Assembly: GCA_900547125.1 (NCBI GenBank)
Contig: URFU01000035.1
Location: forward strand, 1-17,303
From: an uncultured Collinsella sp.
GTDB lineage: Bacteria > Actinomycetota > Coriobacteriia > Coriobacteriales > Coriobacteriaceae
DNA: 17,303 nt
Direction of reading: 5' to 3'
The position numbers and the translations under genes were made by a program. How positions within the stretch are numbered: position 1 is the stretch's first letter; every line of letters begins with the position of its first letter. Positions 1 to 6,881 of this stretch are shown piece by piece. Under the pieces are notes generated by a model that was given only the letters and a program-made list of their open reading frames with translations, was not told the origin of the DNA and did not search any database.

Positions 1-4
1 AATC

Positions 5-16
5 GTTGTGCAACAA
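5..16. repeat. 12-bp near-palindrome GTTGTGCAACAA
   Basis: The core GTTG-TG-CAAC is self-complementary. The same 12 bases occur in inverted orientation inside the longer palindrome at 1971-1986, so the two copies flank the cell-wall protein gene. It may be an operator for a gene left of the window or the outer part of the terminator. A 12-base match alone is weak; the shared symmetry and placement are the reason to list it. Confidence 0.35.
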
Positions 17-50
17 AATGGGGCCCGATGCAACTGCACCGGCCCCCATT
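11..50 (-). terminator. Rho-independent terminator of the cell-wall protein gene
   Basis: Arms at 17-26 (AATGGGGCCC) and 41-50 (GGCCCCCATT) pair with one mismatch around a 14-nt loop. On the minus strand the stem is followed by TTTTGTTG. It lies about 35 bp past the stop codon of the minus-strand gene ending at 84. Confidence 0.75.
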
Positions 51-83
51 GCGAATCTTTAGTTGTCGGGCAACCGAAAGGGA

Positions 84-1901
84 CTACTCCTCGGAGTCGT
101 TCTGCCCAGCAGCCTTCTTTTGCTGATCGAGCTTATGCTTGCCACTCACAATAGACGTGGCACCCAGCGTGGCCAAGCTTGCACTGGCAAGGCTCGCCAT
201 TACAATCAGATCGCCCGTCTTGGGCATATTGCCGCCAGATGACTTGGTAGTTGTAGTCGTCGTGGTTGTAGTGGTCACCGCCTTGGAGTCATTTTGCTCT
301 TGACTCTTGTTGTCGGTGTTGCCCTTACCGCCGTCCTCGCCCTGCTGCTTTCCGTCCTCGGTCTTGTCCTTGCTCTCGTCCTTCTTCTCAGATTCAGACT
401 TCTTATCCTCGTCCTTCTTCTGAGCGGATTTGTCGTCCTTCTCCTCAGAGCTAGAACCCTTATCAGATTCGGTCTTCTCGGAAGCCTTGTCCTTGGAGTC
501 GCCCTTTGCGGCCTCGGTCTTTTCCGTGGAAACCTGATCAGAGTTGTCCTTGTTCTGGGTCGAGCCATTATTGACGCCAGCCATCAGCGAAGAGCCCAGC
601 GTAGAACCAAGCTGCTCGGAGAAAGAAGGCTTCTTGTCCGGCGAAGCAACGGGAGCGTCCGGCGCCTTATTCGAGTCGTCCTTGGAAGCATCGGAATCAG
701 GGGCTGCGTCAGAGCCGGAGCCGTTGTTAGAGCCGGTGTCAACGGACGAATCGCTCGAGCCGGTAGATGAGTTAGAGGTGTCAGCGCCAGTCGAACCAGA
801 AGCGTCGCTGTCCGTATTGCCGGCAGAGCTTGAAGGCGAATCGCCCGCAGCAGAGCCGTTCAAATTGGAGCCGATCGGGGTAGAGCCGTCGTTGGTAGTG
901 CCACCAGCAGAGCCATTACCGTCAGCATCGGTCGAGGGCGCATCCATCCTGTCATCGTTGGCGTCGTCACTCGAGTCGTCATTCGAATCAGGTGTCGGCG
1001 AGGGCACCGGCGTAGGCTCGGGCTGCACGGGCGTCGCAGCGGCAGCCTCATCCTCGGCGATAAAAACCAAGCAGTCCTTCAGCTCGTTGCGGTAGCGGTT
1101 CTTCCAGCCCTCATGATACTGAGGCTGACTTGAAAACTTGGTGGCGACATTGTTGACCACGCTATTAGAGAGCGCCGTCACAAACTCGCGGTCGGACATA
1201 TCGTTGGAAAGATTCGCCCAGCGGAAGAAGTCTCTGCAGCCACCGGTACCGCACATGTTGGTGATGCTCCACACCATGCCCTTGACGCAATCGGCGCGGC
1301 CCGAAATATCAATACCCAGGCCGCTCTTGAGCCACGCCTCGGTCACCGCATAGTACGAGTTGTACGCATAGGCATCTTGAAGTGCTGAGAACTCAACAGG
1401 ATCGGTGTTGTAAGCACCCTGGAAAGCCTCCTGCGCGATACGGCCCAGCTCGGTGAGCTGACCGTTCTCGGACATGGGATTGTTCGCGTTGGAAATCTCG
1501 CTGCCGCGATCAATCGCATCCTTGAGCATGCTGTATTTTTCGGGGCTGTAGTTGTAGACCTGCTTCATAAACGGAATGAGCGACCAACGGCGGTCGAACT
1601 GGTAATAGCCCAGCGCGTTGTAGCCGTCACCATACGAAAAGCCCTGGTTATAGTTGCCATGGCTCTCATATTTGGTGAAGTACTTCATCTCGGGAGTCTC
1701 GTTGACAAACGAAACGCCCTGGACCGACCTCAGCACGCCCGAGAAGGACTGTTGGGTGTAAAGGCCCTTATCGATATCGGTGGCATCCGAGGCAACGCCC
1801 GGCGTGGGCTCCTCGGCAGCGGCGGGTGCCGGCGCGGAAACGGCGCCAAACGAAAGCGCCAGCGTCAGGCCCGCGACAATTGCGGAATGCTTGGGCTGCA
1901 T
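84..1901 (-). CDS. Secreted, sortase-anchored protein with lysozyme-like domain
   Basis: 605 aa if started at the ATG at 1901, which has GGGAGG upstream and begins a clean signal peptide (basic start, hydrophobic core, AxA site near residue 29). An in-frame start at 2036 would put 45 unlikely residues ahead of it. Residues about 45-285 look like a lysozyme/chitosanase-type fold: YES at 78-80 (E79 a candidate acid), then a GYYQFDRRW block and a later WSITNMCG block resembling VgrG-related hydrolases. From about 290 to 550 it is low complexity, first Pro/Asp/Ser/Gly, then Lys/Glu/Asp/Ser, ending in ten threonines. MPKTG (559-563) replaces LPXTG, followed by a hydrophobic stretch and a basic tail. 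Likely role: peptidoglycan-acting surface protein displayed on a long wall spacer. Sortase anchoring is well supported; the enzyme activity is inferred. Confidence 0.8.
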   Translation of the reverse strand: MQPKHSAIVAGLTLALSFGAVSAPAPAAAEEPTPGVASDATDIDKGLYTQQSFSGVLRSVQGVSFVNETPEMKYFTKYESHGNYNQGFSYGDGYNALGYYQFDRRWSLIPFMKQVYNYSPEKYSMLKDAIDRGSEISNANNPMSENGQLTELGRIAQEAFQGAYNTDPVEFSALQDAYAYNSYYAVTEAWLKSGLGIDISGRADCVKGMVWSITNMCGTGGCRDFFRWANLSNDMSDREFVTALSNSVVNNVATKFSSQPQYHEGWKNRYRNELKDCLVFIAEDEAAAATPVQPEPTPVPSPTPDSNDDSSDDANDDRMDAPSTDADGNGSAGGTTNDGSTPIGSNLNGSAAGDSPSSSAGNTDSDASGSTGADTSNSSTGSSDSSVDTGSNNGSGSDAAPDSDASKDDSNKAPDAPVASPDKKPSFSEQLGSTLGSSLMAGVNNGSTQNKDNSDQVSTEKTEAAKGDSKDKASEKTESDKGSSSEEKDDKSAQKKDEDKKSESEKKDESKDKTEDGKQQGEDGGKGNTDNKSQEQNDSKAVTTTTTTTTTTKSSGGNMPKTGDLIVMASLASASLATLGATSIVSGKHKLDQQKKAAGQNDSEE

Positions 1902-1970
1902 AGATCCTCCCTGCATTGGTATAGTTAAAGTGCAGTTTGCAAAGATGTATCTAAGTATTACAGCTAGCCC

Positions 1971-1986
1971 GTTGTTGCACAACAAC
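1971..1986. promoter_or_regulatory. Palindrome upstream of the cell-wall protein gene, possible operator
   Basis: GTTGTTG-CA-CAACAAC has perfect 7-bp arms. On the minus strand it overlaps a possible -35 (TTGTGC) spaced 16 nt from TAATAC, about 70 bp ahead of the start at 1901. The position fits a repressor or activator site; the regulator is unknown. Confidence 0.4.
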
Positions 1987-2028
1987 CCCTCGGTAAACGG
2001 CAACAACCCTCCGCGAAATCTTAAGGAA

Positions 2029-2448
2029 TTAAACAAACTGGTCGTCGGGCGCCATCAGAAGCTCGCCGTAACGCTCCATCAGTCCGTCCCTCAACTGGCA
2101 GAAAGCGGGAATATAGGCGTTCAAGATGCGCTGAATCAAATCTTGAGCGAGCTTGTTGTCATAGATATGAACGTTCGTATTGCGGTCTCTGAGCATATCT
2201 AACCAGGCCGCCTCATCAATAAAGTCGTAGAATCGGTAGGCCTCCTTCAAGATGGCACGAGGAGACCCCGACGCGGCAAGCGTGGCACCCTCATACTCGA
2301 GCAGACGCTTAAGGAGCTTCCAGCTCAGTTCAAATTGAAGATTGAACTTATTAATCAATCCACTCTGAACAAAATCATTATAGAGATCCTGATTGGGCGC
2401 ATCCTCAAGATTCGCCAAGGCGCTGGCAAAGTTCTCATATTTTTTCAT
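2029..2448 (-). CDS. hepT: HepT-family HEPN toxin (HI0074-type)
   Basis: 139 aa, mostly helical, matching the 'nucleotidyltransferase substrate-binding' HI0074/HepT group. The diagnostic HEPN motif is R89-N-T-N-V-H94-I-Y96, exactly RX4HXY. In studied HepT toxins Arg and His form the RNase site, and the Tyr is AMPylated by the partner MntA to neutralise it. All three residues are present, so the toxin is probably functional. The start ATG lies inside the end of mntA (14-bp overlap) with no strong ribosome site, which suggests translational coupling. The gene follows mntA and the Rrf2 regulator on the same strand. The TA role is inferred from motif and pairing. Confidence 0.85.
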   Translation of the reverse strand: MKKYENFASALANLEDAPNQDLYNDFVQSGLINKFNLQFELSWKLLKRLLEYEGATLAASGSPRAILKEAYRFYDFIDEAAWLDMLRDRNTNVHIYDNKLAQDLIQRILNAYIPAFCQLRDGLMERYGELLMAPDDQFV

Positions 2449-2722
2449 ACAGAATCACACCATCCCTGGCAATTTCATCGAGCAATTGCTGCGATAAGGA
2501 CTCGTCGAGATTGACGACATCTACATCTAAAAGAGTATCAAGACACTCCTCGATAAAATATGAGAAACGGCCGAAATCCCGGCAACCTGCTACGGCGATG
2601 TCAATATCGCTCTTGGGCAAATTGTCGCCTCGAGCACGAGAACCAAACAGCACGACCTTCTCGGCGTCACATTCCCGAGCAAAAACTTCGATTTGCTTGT
2701 ACACTTTGTCGAGAGATGCCAT
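2435..2722 (-). CDS. mntA: MntA-family nucleotidyltransferase antitoxin
   Basis: 95 aa minimal nucleotidyltransferase. G27-S28, ten residues, then D39-I-D41 gives the GSX10DXD signature, and D68 in the VDVV strand is the expected third metal ligand. In characterised pairs this enzyme transfers AMP from ATP to the toxin's tyrosine. I chose the ATG at 2722, which has AGGGG 5 nt upstream; a GTG at 2728 is possible. The ribosome site overlaps the stop codon of the Rrf2 gene (8 bp gap), so the two are almost certainly on one transcript. Its end overlaps hepT by 14 bp. Confidence 0.85.
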   Translation of the reverse strand: MASLDKVYKQIEVFARECDAEKVVLFGSRARGDNLPKSDIDIAVAGCRDFGRFSYFIEECLDTLLDVDVVNLDESLSQQLLDEIARDGVILYEKI

Positions 2723-2730
2723 TTGCACCC

Positions 2731-3162
2731 CTACAGCTTAATGTCGAAGTTGATCTCGGGGACGGCGGCTAGGTCGGCCAGCGTCACGCCGTCGACGTAC
2801 TTTTCGATTACGTCGTCCAGCCCGCGCCAGAACTTGACGGTCGAGCAAAGATCGCTGCGGGTGCAGCTGTTGTCGATGCCGTCGCACGCCACGGGCGCCG
2901 TGCTGCCCTCGACAGCGCGCAGGATGTCGCCAGCACGCACCTCGGCGGGGTCCTTGGCCATCATGTAGCCACCGCCTTTGCCGCGCACGCTCTTAAGCAG
3001 GCCCGCCTTCATGAGCGGACGAACCAGCTGCTCCAAATACTTTTGCGAGATGTGCTCGCGGTCGGCGACCTCGCGCAGGGCGATTTTGCCCTCGACGTCG
3101 CCAAGCGCTGCGATATAGATCATCAGCCGGAGGGCATAGCGGCCCTTAGAAGAAATGAGCAT
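2731..3162 (-). CDS. Rrf2-family transcriptional regulator, IscR-like
   Basis: 143 aa, the usual Rrf2 length. It starts MLISSKGRYALRLM, has a winged helix-turn-helix (about 28-60, with the LREVADREHISQKYLEQLV block), and the GKGGGY wing at about 61-66. C93, C100 and C106 (CX6CX5C) match the three cluster-binding cysteines of IscR, where spacing is CX5CX5C. Likely role: binds an Fe-S cluster and represses suf and its own gene when clusters are plentiful. It is divergent from sufC, with an IscR-type operator between them. Start chosen at 3162 with an AGAGGG site; an extension to 3213 lacks family support. The sensed cofactor is inferred. Confidence 0.85.
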   Translation of the reverse strand: MLISSKGRYALRLMIYIAALGDVEGKIALREVADREHISQKYLEQLVRPLMKAGLLKSVRGKGGGYMMAKDPAEVRAGDILRAVEGSTAPVACDGIDNSCTRSDLCSTVKFWRGLDDVIEKYVDGVTLADLAAVPEINFDIKL

Positions 3163-3183
3163 ACCTACCCTCTCATCGTTGCC

Positions 3184-3263
3184 GGGACAAAATACCAGGC
3201 CTATTTGTCCCAAATCTTATGCACGCGGGGCAAACAAACCTGATTATTATGTCCCACATCTAA
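3184..3263. promoter_or_regulatory. TGTCCCA repeats upstream of the Rrf2 gene
   Basis: Three copies of a TGTCCC core: GGGACAAA at 3184-3191 inverted against TTTGTCCC at 3204-3211, and a direct copy at 3248-3263 that matches 3204-3219 at 13 of 16 positions, 44 bp away (about four helical turns). They lie between the Rrf2 start and the IscR-type operator, in the probable leader of the Rrf2 gene. This could be a second operator or a leader hairpin. Confidence 0.4.
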
Positions 3264-3271
3264 AAAGTCGA
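3244..3271 (-). promoter_or_regulatory. Possible promoter of the Rrf2-mntA-hepT unit
   Basis: On the minus strand TCGACT (3271-3266) and TAATAA (3249-3244) are 16 nt apart. The -35 overlaps the IscR-type operator, as expected for autorepression. Assigned by eye. Confidence 0.35.
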
Positions 3272-3284
3272 GTGGATTAGTCGG
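3267..3284. promoter_or_regulatory. IscR type-1-like operator
   Basis: Read on the minus strand, CCGACTAATCCACTCGAC matches 16 of 18 positions of the IscR type-1 consensus YYGACTRWWWYAGTCRRS. One mismatch (ACTC for AGTC) is also found in the native E. coli iscR site. It lies in the divergent region, about 100 bp from both start codons, just upstream of a candidate suf -35. A further half-like element TTGACTAA lies at 3293-3300. Confidence 0.6.
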
Positions 3285-3292
3285 GTTTTCCC

Positions 3293-3320
3293 TTGACTAA
3301 CGCCGAACCCATAGTAACTT
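3293..3320 (+). promoter_or_regulatory. Candidate suf operon promoter
   Basis: TTGACT at 3293-3298 is a good -35. TAACTT at 3315-3320 is a weak -10 at 16 nt spacing. This gives a leader of about 55-60 nt before sufC. The -35 lies 8 bp past the IscR-type operator. Confidence 0.45.
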
Positions 3321-3384
3321 TATTCCGAGAAGATTCCTAGGGTTTAGTACACCTATGAGTACACCATATACAGAGAGGGACAGC

Positions 3385-4185
3385 ATGAGCGCAAATCCGC
3401 TGCTTTCCATCGAAGGTCTGGCCGCCTCCGTGGACGAGAAGACCATCCTCCACAATGTCAACCTCAACGTCGCCGCCGGCGAGACCCACGTGCAGCTGGG
3501 ACCCAACGGCGCCGGCAAGTCCACCCTCGGTCACCTGGTCACGGGCGACCCCGCCTACACCGTGCAGGACGGCCGCATCGTCTTTGACGGCCAGGACATC
3601 ACCGAGCTCACCACCGACAAGCGCTCGCGCGCCGGCCTGTTCCTGAGCTTCCAGGCCCCGGTCGAGATCCCGGGCGTGCCGCTGTCCAGCTTTTTGCGTG
3701 CCAGCATCGCCGGCCGCCCCGGCCTGGAGATGAAGGGCAAGGAGTTCCGCCGGCGCGTCAAGGAGCTCGCGGCAGAGCTCAACATGGACACCGCCTACCT
3801 CAACCGTGAGCTGGGCGTGGGCTTCTCGGGCGGCGAGAAAAAGAAGGTCGAGATGCTCCAGCTTCTGCTGCTGCAGCCCAAGCTCGCCATCCTGGACGAA
3901 ACCGACTCGGGCCTGGACGTCGACGCCCTGTCCACCGTCAGCCATGGCATGGACGCCTACCGCAAGAGCTGCGACGGCTCCATGCTCATCATCACGCACA
4001 ACACGCGCATCCTGGAGCACCTGGATGTCGACCGCGTCCACGTTATGGTCAAGGGCCACATCGTGCGCGAGGACGATGCCTCGCTGATCCCCTGGATCGA
4101 CAAGAACGGCTTTGAGACCTTCGAGCGCGAGGCCGCCGAGCAGCGCGCCAAGGCCGAAGCCGACGCTGCCGAGCAGCAGGCGTAA
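3385..4185 (+). CDS. sufC: SufC, Fe-S assembly ATPase
   Basis: 266 aa soluble ABC ATPase that powers the SufBCD scaffold. Walker A is GPNGAGKS (39-46), the signature is SGGEKKK (from 148), and Walker B ends in LDE (D171, E172). The switch His lies in IITHNTR, all typical of SufC. The C-terminus adds an Ala/Glu/Lys-rich tail of about 20 residues that is probably flexible. I start at 3385 because GAGAGGGA lies just upstream; an ATG at 3355 in the same frame has no such site. It is the first gene of the operon, 12 bp before sufB. Confidence 0.96.
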   Translation: MSANPLLSIEGLAASVDEKTILHNVNLNVAAGETHVQLGPNGAGKSTLGHLVTGDPAYTVQDGRIVFDGQDITELTTDKRSRAGLFLSFQAPVEIPGVPLSSFLRASIAGRPGLEMKGKEFRRRVKELAAELNMDTAYLNRELGVGFSGGEKKKVEMLQLLLLQPKLAILDETDSGLDVDALSTVSHGMDAYRKSCDGSMLIITHNTRILEHLDVDRVHVMVKGHIVREDDASLIPWIDKNGFETFEREAAEQRAKAEADAAEQQA

Positions 4186-4197
4186 AGGGGCGACGCA

Positions 4198-5610
4198 ATG
4201 ACCAAGAACCGCACCGAGGTCGCGGACATCGACCGCAGCCTCTACGACTTCACCTATGGCGAGGAGGGATTCGAGCGCCTCGACGCCGGCATCACGCCCG
4301 ACATCGTGCGCGAGATCAGCGCCAAGAAGGACGAGCCGCAGTGGATGCTCGACCTGCGCCTCAAGTCCCTCGAGATCTTTAACCGCTTCCCCAATCCGAC
4401 GTGGGGCCCCTCCATCGAGGGCCTGGACATGGACAACATCGTCACCTACGTCAAACCCAACACCGACCAAAAGCACGATTGGGAGTCGGTGCCCGACGAC
4501 ATCAAGAGCACCTTTGAGCGCCTGGGCATCCCCGAGGCCGAGCGTAGTTACCTGGCGGGCGTCGGCGCGCAGTACGACTCCGAGCTCGTCTACCACAACA
4601 TGCAGGACACGGCGTCCAAGATGGGCATCGTCTACTCCGGCATCGAGGAGGCCCTGCACGACCCGCAATGGGAGCCGCTCATCCACGAGAAGTTTATGAC
4701 GCTTATCCCGCCCACCGACCACAAGTTTGCGGCCCTGCACGGTGCCGTGTGGTCGGGCGGCTCGTTTGTCTACGTGCCCAAGGGCACCAAGCTCGACTTT
4801 CCGCTGCAGAGCTACTTCCGCCTCAACGCCAAGGGCGCAGGCCAGTTTGAGCACACGCTCATCATCGTCGAGGACGATGCCGACCTGCACTTTATTGAGG
4901 GCTGCTCCGCGCCCAAGTACAACGTGGCCAACCTCCACGCCGGTGCTGTGGAGCTCTTTGTGGGCAAGCGTGCACACCAGCGCTACTCGACTATCGAGAA
5001 CTGGTCCAAGAACATGTACAACCTCAACACCAAGCGTGCGCGCGTGGACGAGGACGGCGACATCGAGTGGATCAGCGGCTCCTTCGGCAGCCACGTGGGC
5101 TACCTCTACCCCATGAGCGTGCTCAACGGTCGCCGCGCCCGCTCGAGCTTTACCGGCATCACCTTTGCCGGCGCCGGCCAGAACCTCGATACCGGCTGCA
5201 AGGTCGTGCTCAACGCGCCCGACACCTCGGCAACCGTCGAGACCAAGGGTATCTCCAAGAGCGGCGGCATCCAGACCTTCCGCAGCTCCATCGTGGCCAC
5301 GCCTAAGGCCGAAGGTTCCAAAGCAACCGTGAGCTGCCAGTCGCTGATGCTCGACGACCAGAGCCGCTCCGATACCATCCCCGCCATGGACATCCGCGCC
5401 AAGAACGTCGACATCGGCCACGAGGCCACCATCGGCCGCATCGGCGATGATAAGGTGTTCTACCTGATGAGCCGCGGTATCTCGGAGGAAGAGGCCCGTA
5501 CCATGATCGTCAACGGCTTTGCCAACCCGGTCTCCAAGGAGCTACCGCTGGAGTACGCCGTCGAGATGAACAACCTGATCAAGCTCGAGATGGAAGGAGC
5601 GATCGGATAA
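4198..5610 (+). CDS. sufB: SufB, Fe-S cluster scaffold subunit
   Basis: 470 aa, normal SufB length. The N-terminal part carries GLDMDNIVTYVKP and the LIPPTDHKFAALHGAVWSGGSFVYVPKG block. A right-handed beta-helix core follows, and the C-terminal family signature contains GHEATIGRIGDD, FYLMSRGISEEEA and MIVNGF. SufB pairs with SufD and two SufC subunits; the nascent cluster forms at the SufB/SufD interface. The stop codon shares one base with the sufD start (TAATG), giving tight translational coupling. No frameshift or missing block is visible. Confidence 0.97.
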   Translation: MTKNRTEVADIDRSLYDFTYGEEGFERLDAGITPDIVREISAKKDEPQWMLDLRLKSLEIFNRFPNPTWGPSIEGLDMDNIVTYVKPNTDQKHDWESVPDDIKSTFERLGIPEAERSYLAGVGAQYDSELVYHNMQDTASKMGIVYSGIEEALHDPQWEPLIHEKFMTLIPPTDHKFAALHGAVWSGGSFVYVPKGTKLDFPLQSYFRLNAKGAGQFEHTLIIVEDDADLHFIEGCSAPKYNVANLHAGAVELFVGKRAHQRYSTIENWSKNMYNLNTKRARVDEDGDIEWISGSFGSHVGYLYPMSVLNGRRARSSFTGITFAGAGQNLDTGCKVVLNAPDTSATVETKGISKSGGIQTFRSSIVATPKAEGSKATVSCQSLMLDDQSRSDTIPAMDIRAKNVDIGHEATIGRIGDDKVFYLMSRGISEEEARTMIVNGFANPVSKELPLEYAVEMNNLIKLEMEGAIG

Positions 5611-6881
5611 TGAAACAGACCACGAACACCGCTGCTACCACCCTTGAACAGGTCAATGCGATGCCGGCTGCCACTTGGGGTTGGCTCAAGATGAACCAGA
5701 CCAAGCTCGAGCTCTCTGACGAGCTTGCTGCCGCTCCCGCCGAGACCATTGAGGTTGAGGGCTTGGACAAGCAGTTTACTGGCGTGGCAGACGCATTCGA
5801 CGCCGCCATGGACGCCATGGCCGAGCGCTTCCCCGAGCGCCGCGCCTCCGCCCCGGGTGGTGCCGCCGACCGCGCCCGCATCACGCCCGAGACCGAGCTC
5901 GACGTGCCCGCCACCTCCATCTACCAGGCCGGTGCCATTAAGCTGGAGGAGGAGCTCTCCCCCGCTGAGGCCTTCGAGACTGGCATGGGCGAGGCTGCCT
6001 ACACCTACCTGGCCGACCACGCCACTAAGCGCGTCGTCATCGATGTGCCCACATACCAGCACGCCACGGTTACCGTGCGTGTGAGCGGTGTCGATGCCGC
6101 CGCGGCCATCGCCGCCATCGACGTCATCGCCCGTCCCCAGTCGACGCTCAATCTGCATATTGCCCTAGACTCCCCCGTTACCGGCGAGGGTGTCGTGGGC
6201 TCCGCGCTACGCGTGTGCGCCCACGAGTACGCCACCGTCAACGTGACCTGCACGCAGACGCTCGACGATAGCTGGATCGCGCTCGACGACACCGGCCTGT
6301 TCCTGGACGAGGGCGCGCGCGTCAACGTGCAACACACCGTCCTGGGTGCCGGCGCCAGCGCCACCGGCCTTGCCGGCGACCTGCTGGGCGATACCGCCAA
6401 GGTCACCATCGATACTGACTACCTGGGCGCCCGCGAGCAGGTGCGCGACTTTAACTACGAGCTGCGCCACCGCGGTCGCAAGACCGAGTGCGAGATCGAC
6501 GCCAACGGCGTACTGACCGGCACGTCCAAGAAGGTCTACCGCGGCACCATCGATCTCGTGCACGGCTGCAAGGGTGCCGTCGGCACCGAGCGCGAAACCG
6601 TGCTGTTGGCCAACAAGGGCGTCGACAACAAGACCGTCCCCGTCATTCTCTGCGACGAGGACGACGTTGCCGGCAACCACGGCGCCACCATCGGTCACGT
6701 CCGCGACGAGCAACTGTTCTACCTCGCCTGCCGAGGCCTTGACCAAAACGCCGCCGAGGACCTGTTCATCCGCGCCAAGCTGGAGGACGCCGCGCTTTCC
6801 GCCACCGACGAGCGCACCCGCGCCGCCGTCGTCCGCCTGGGCAACAACCTGATCGACAACTTTGAAGAGGAGCTCGCATGA
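5610..6881 (+). CDS. sufD: SufD, Fe-S scaffold subunit
   Basis: 423 aa SufB/SufD-family protein, shorter and more divergent than SufB, as usual for SufD. The C-terminal part shows the family core: VYRGTIDLVHGCKGA, then GNHGATIGHV (its His corresponds to the conserved SufD interface histidine), then LFYLACRGLDQNAAEDLFI. The N-terminal 200 residues are Ala-rich and little conserved. AAGGAG lies 10 nt upstream of the start within the end of sufB. The end overlaps sufS by 4 bp (ATGA). Confidence 0.95.
   Translation: MKQTTNTAATTLEQVNAMPAATWGWLKMNQTKLELSDELAAAPAETIEVEGLDKQFTGVADAFDAAMDAMAERFPERRASAPGGAADRARITPETELDVPATSIYQAGAIKLEEELSPAEAFETGMGEAAYTYLADHATKRVVIDVPTYQHATVTVRVSGVDAAAAIAAIDVIARPQSTLNLHIALDSPVTGEGVVGSALRVCAHEYATVNVTCTQTLDDSWIALDDTGLFLDEGARVNVQHTVLGAGASATGLAGDLLGDTAKVTIDTDYLGAREQVRDFNYELRHRGRKTECEIDANGVLTGTSKKVYRGTIDLVHGCKGAVGTERETVLLANKGVDNKTVPVILCDEDDVAGNHGATIGHVRDEQLFYLACRGLDQNAAEDLFIRAKLEDAALSATDERTRAAVVRLGNNLIDNFEEELA

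Noticed and set aside
294..1095. Plus-strand frames opposite the low-complexity linker of the cell-wall protein
   Set aside because: They mirror the Ser/Asp/Lys repeat composition on the other strand and have no independent features.
1902..2036. Longer start for the cell-wall protein at 2036
   Set aside because: The extension lacks a ribosome site, crosses the promoter palindrome and would bury the signal peptide.
2506..2772. Small plus-strand frames over mntA and the Rrf2 end
   Set aside because: Antisense to genes with clear catalytic motifs; no ribosome sites.
3337..5421. Long open frame on the minus strand opposite sufC and sufB (and similar ones at 6719-8236 and 10505-12397)
   Set aside because: Third-position GC bias of the real genes opens the antisense frame. 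The translations are Val/Leu/Gly/Asp/His-rich with no family match, and the sense genes are unmistakable.
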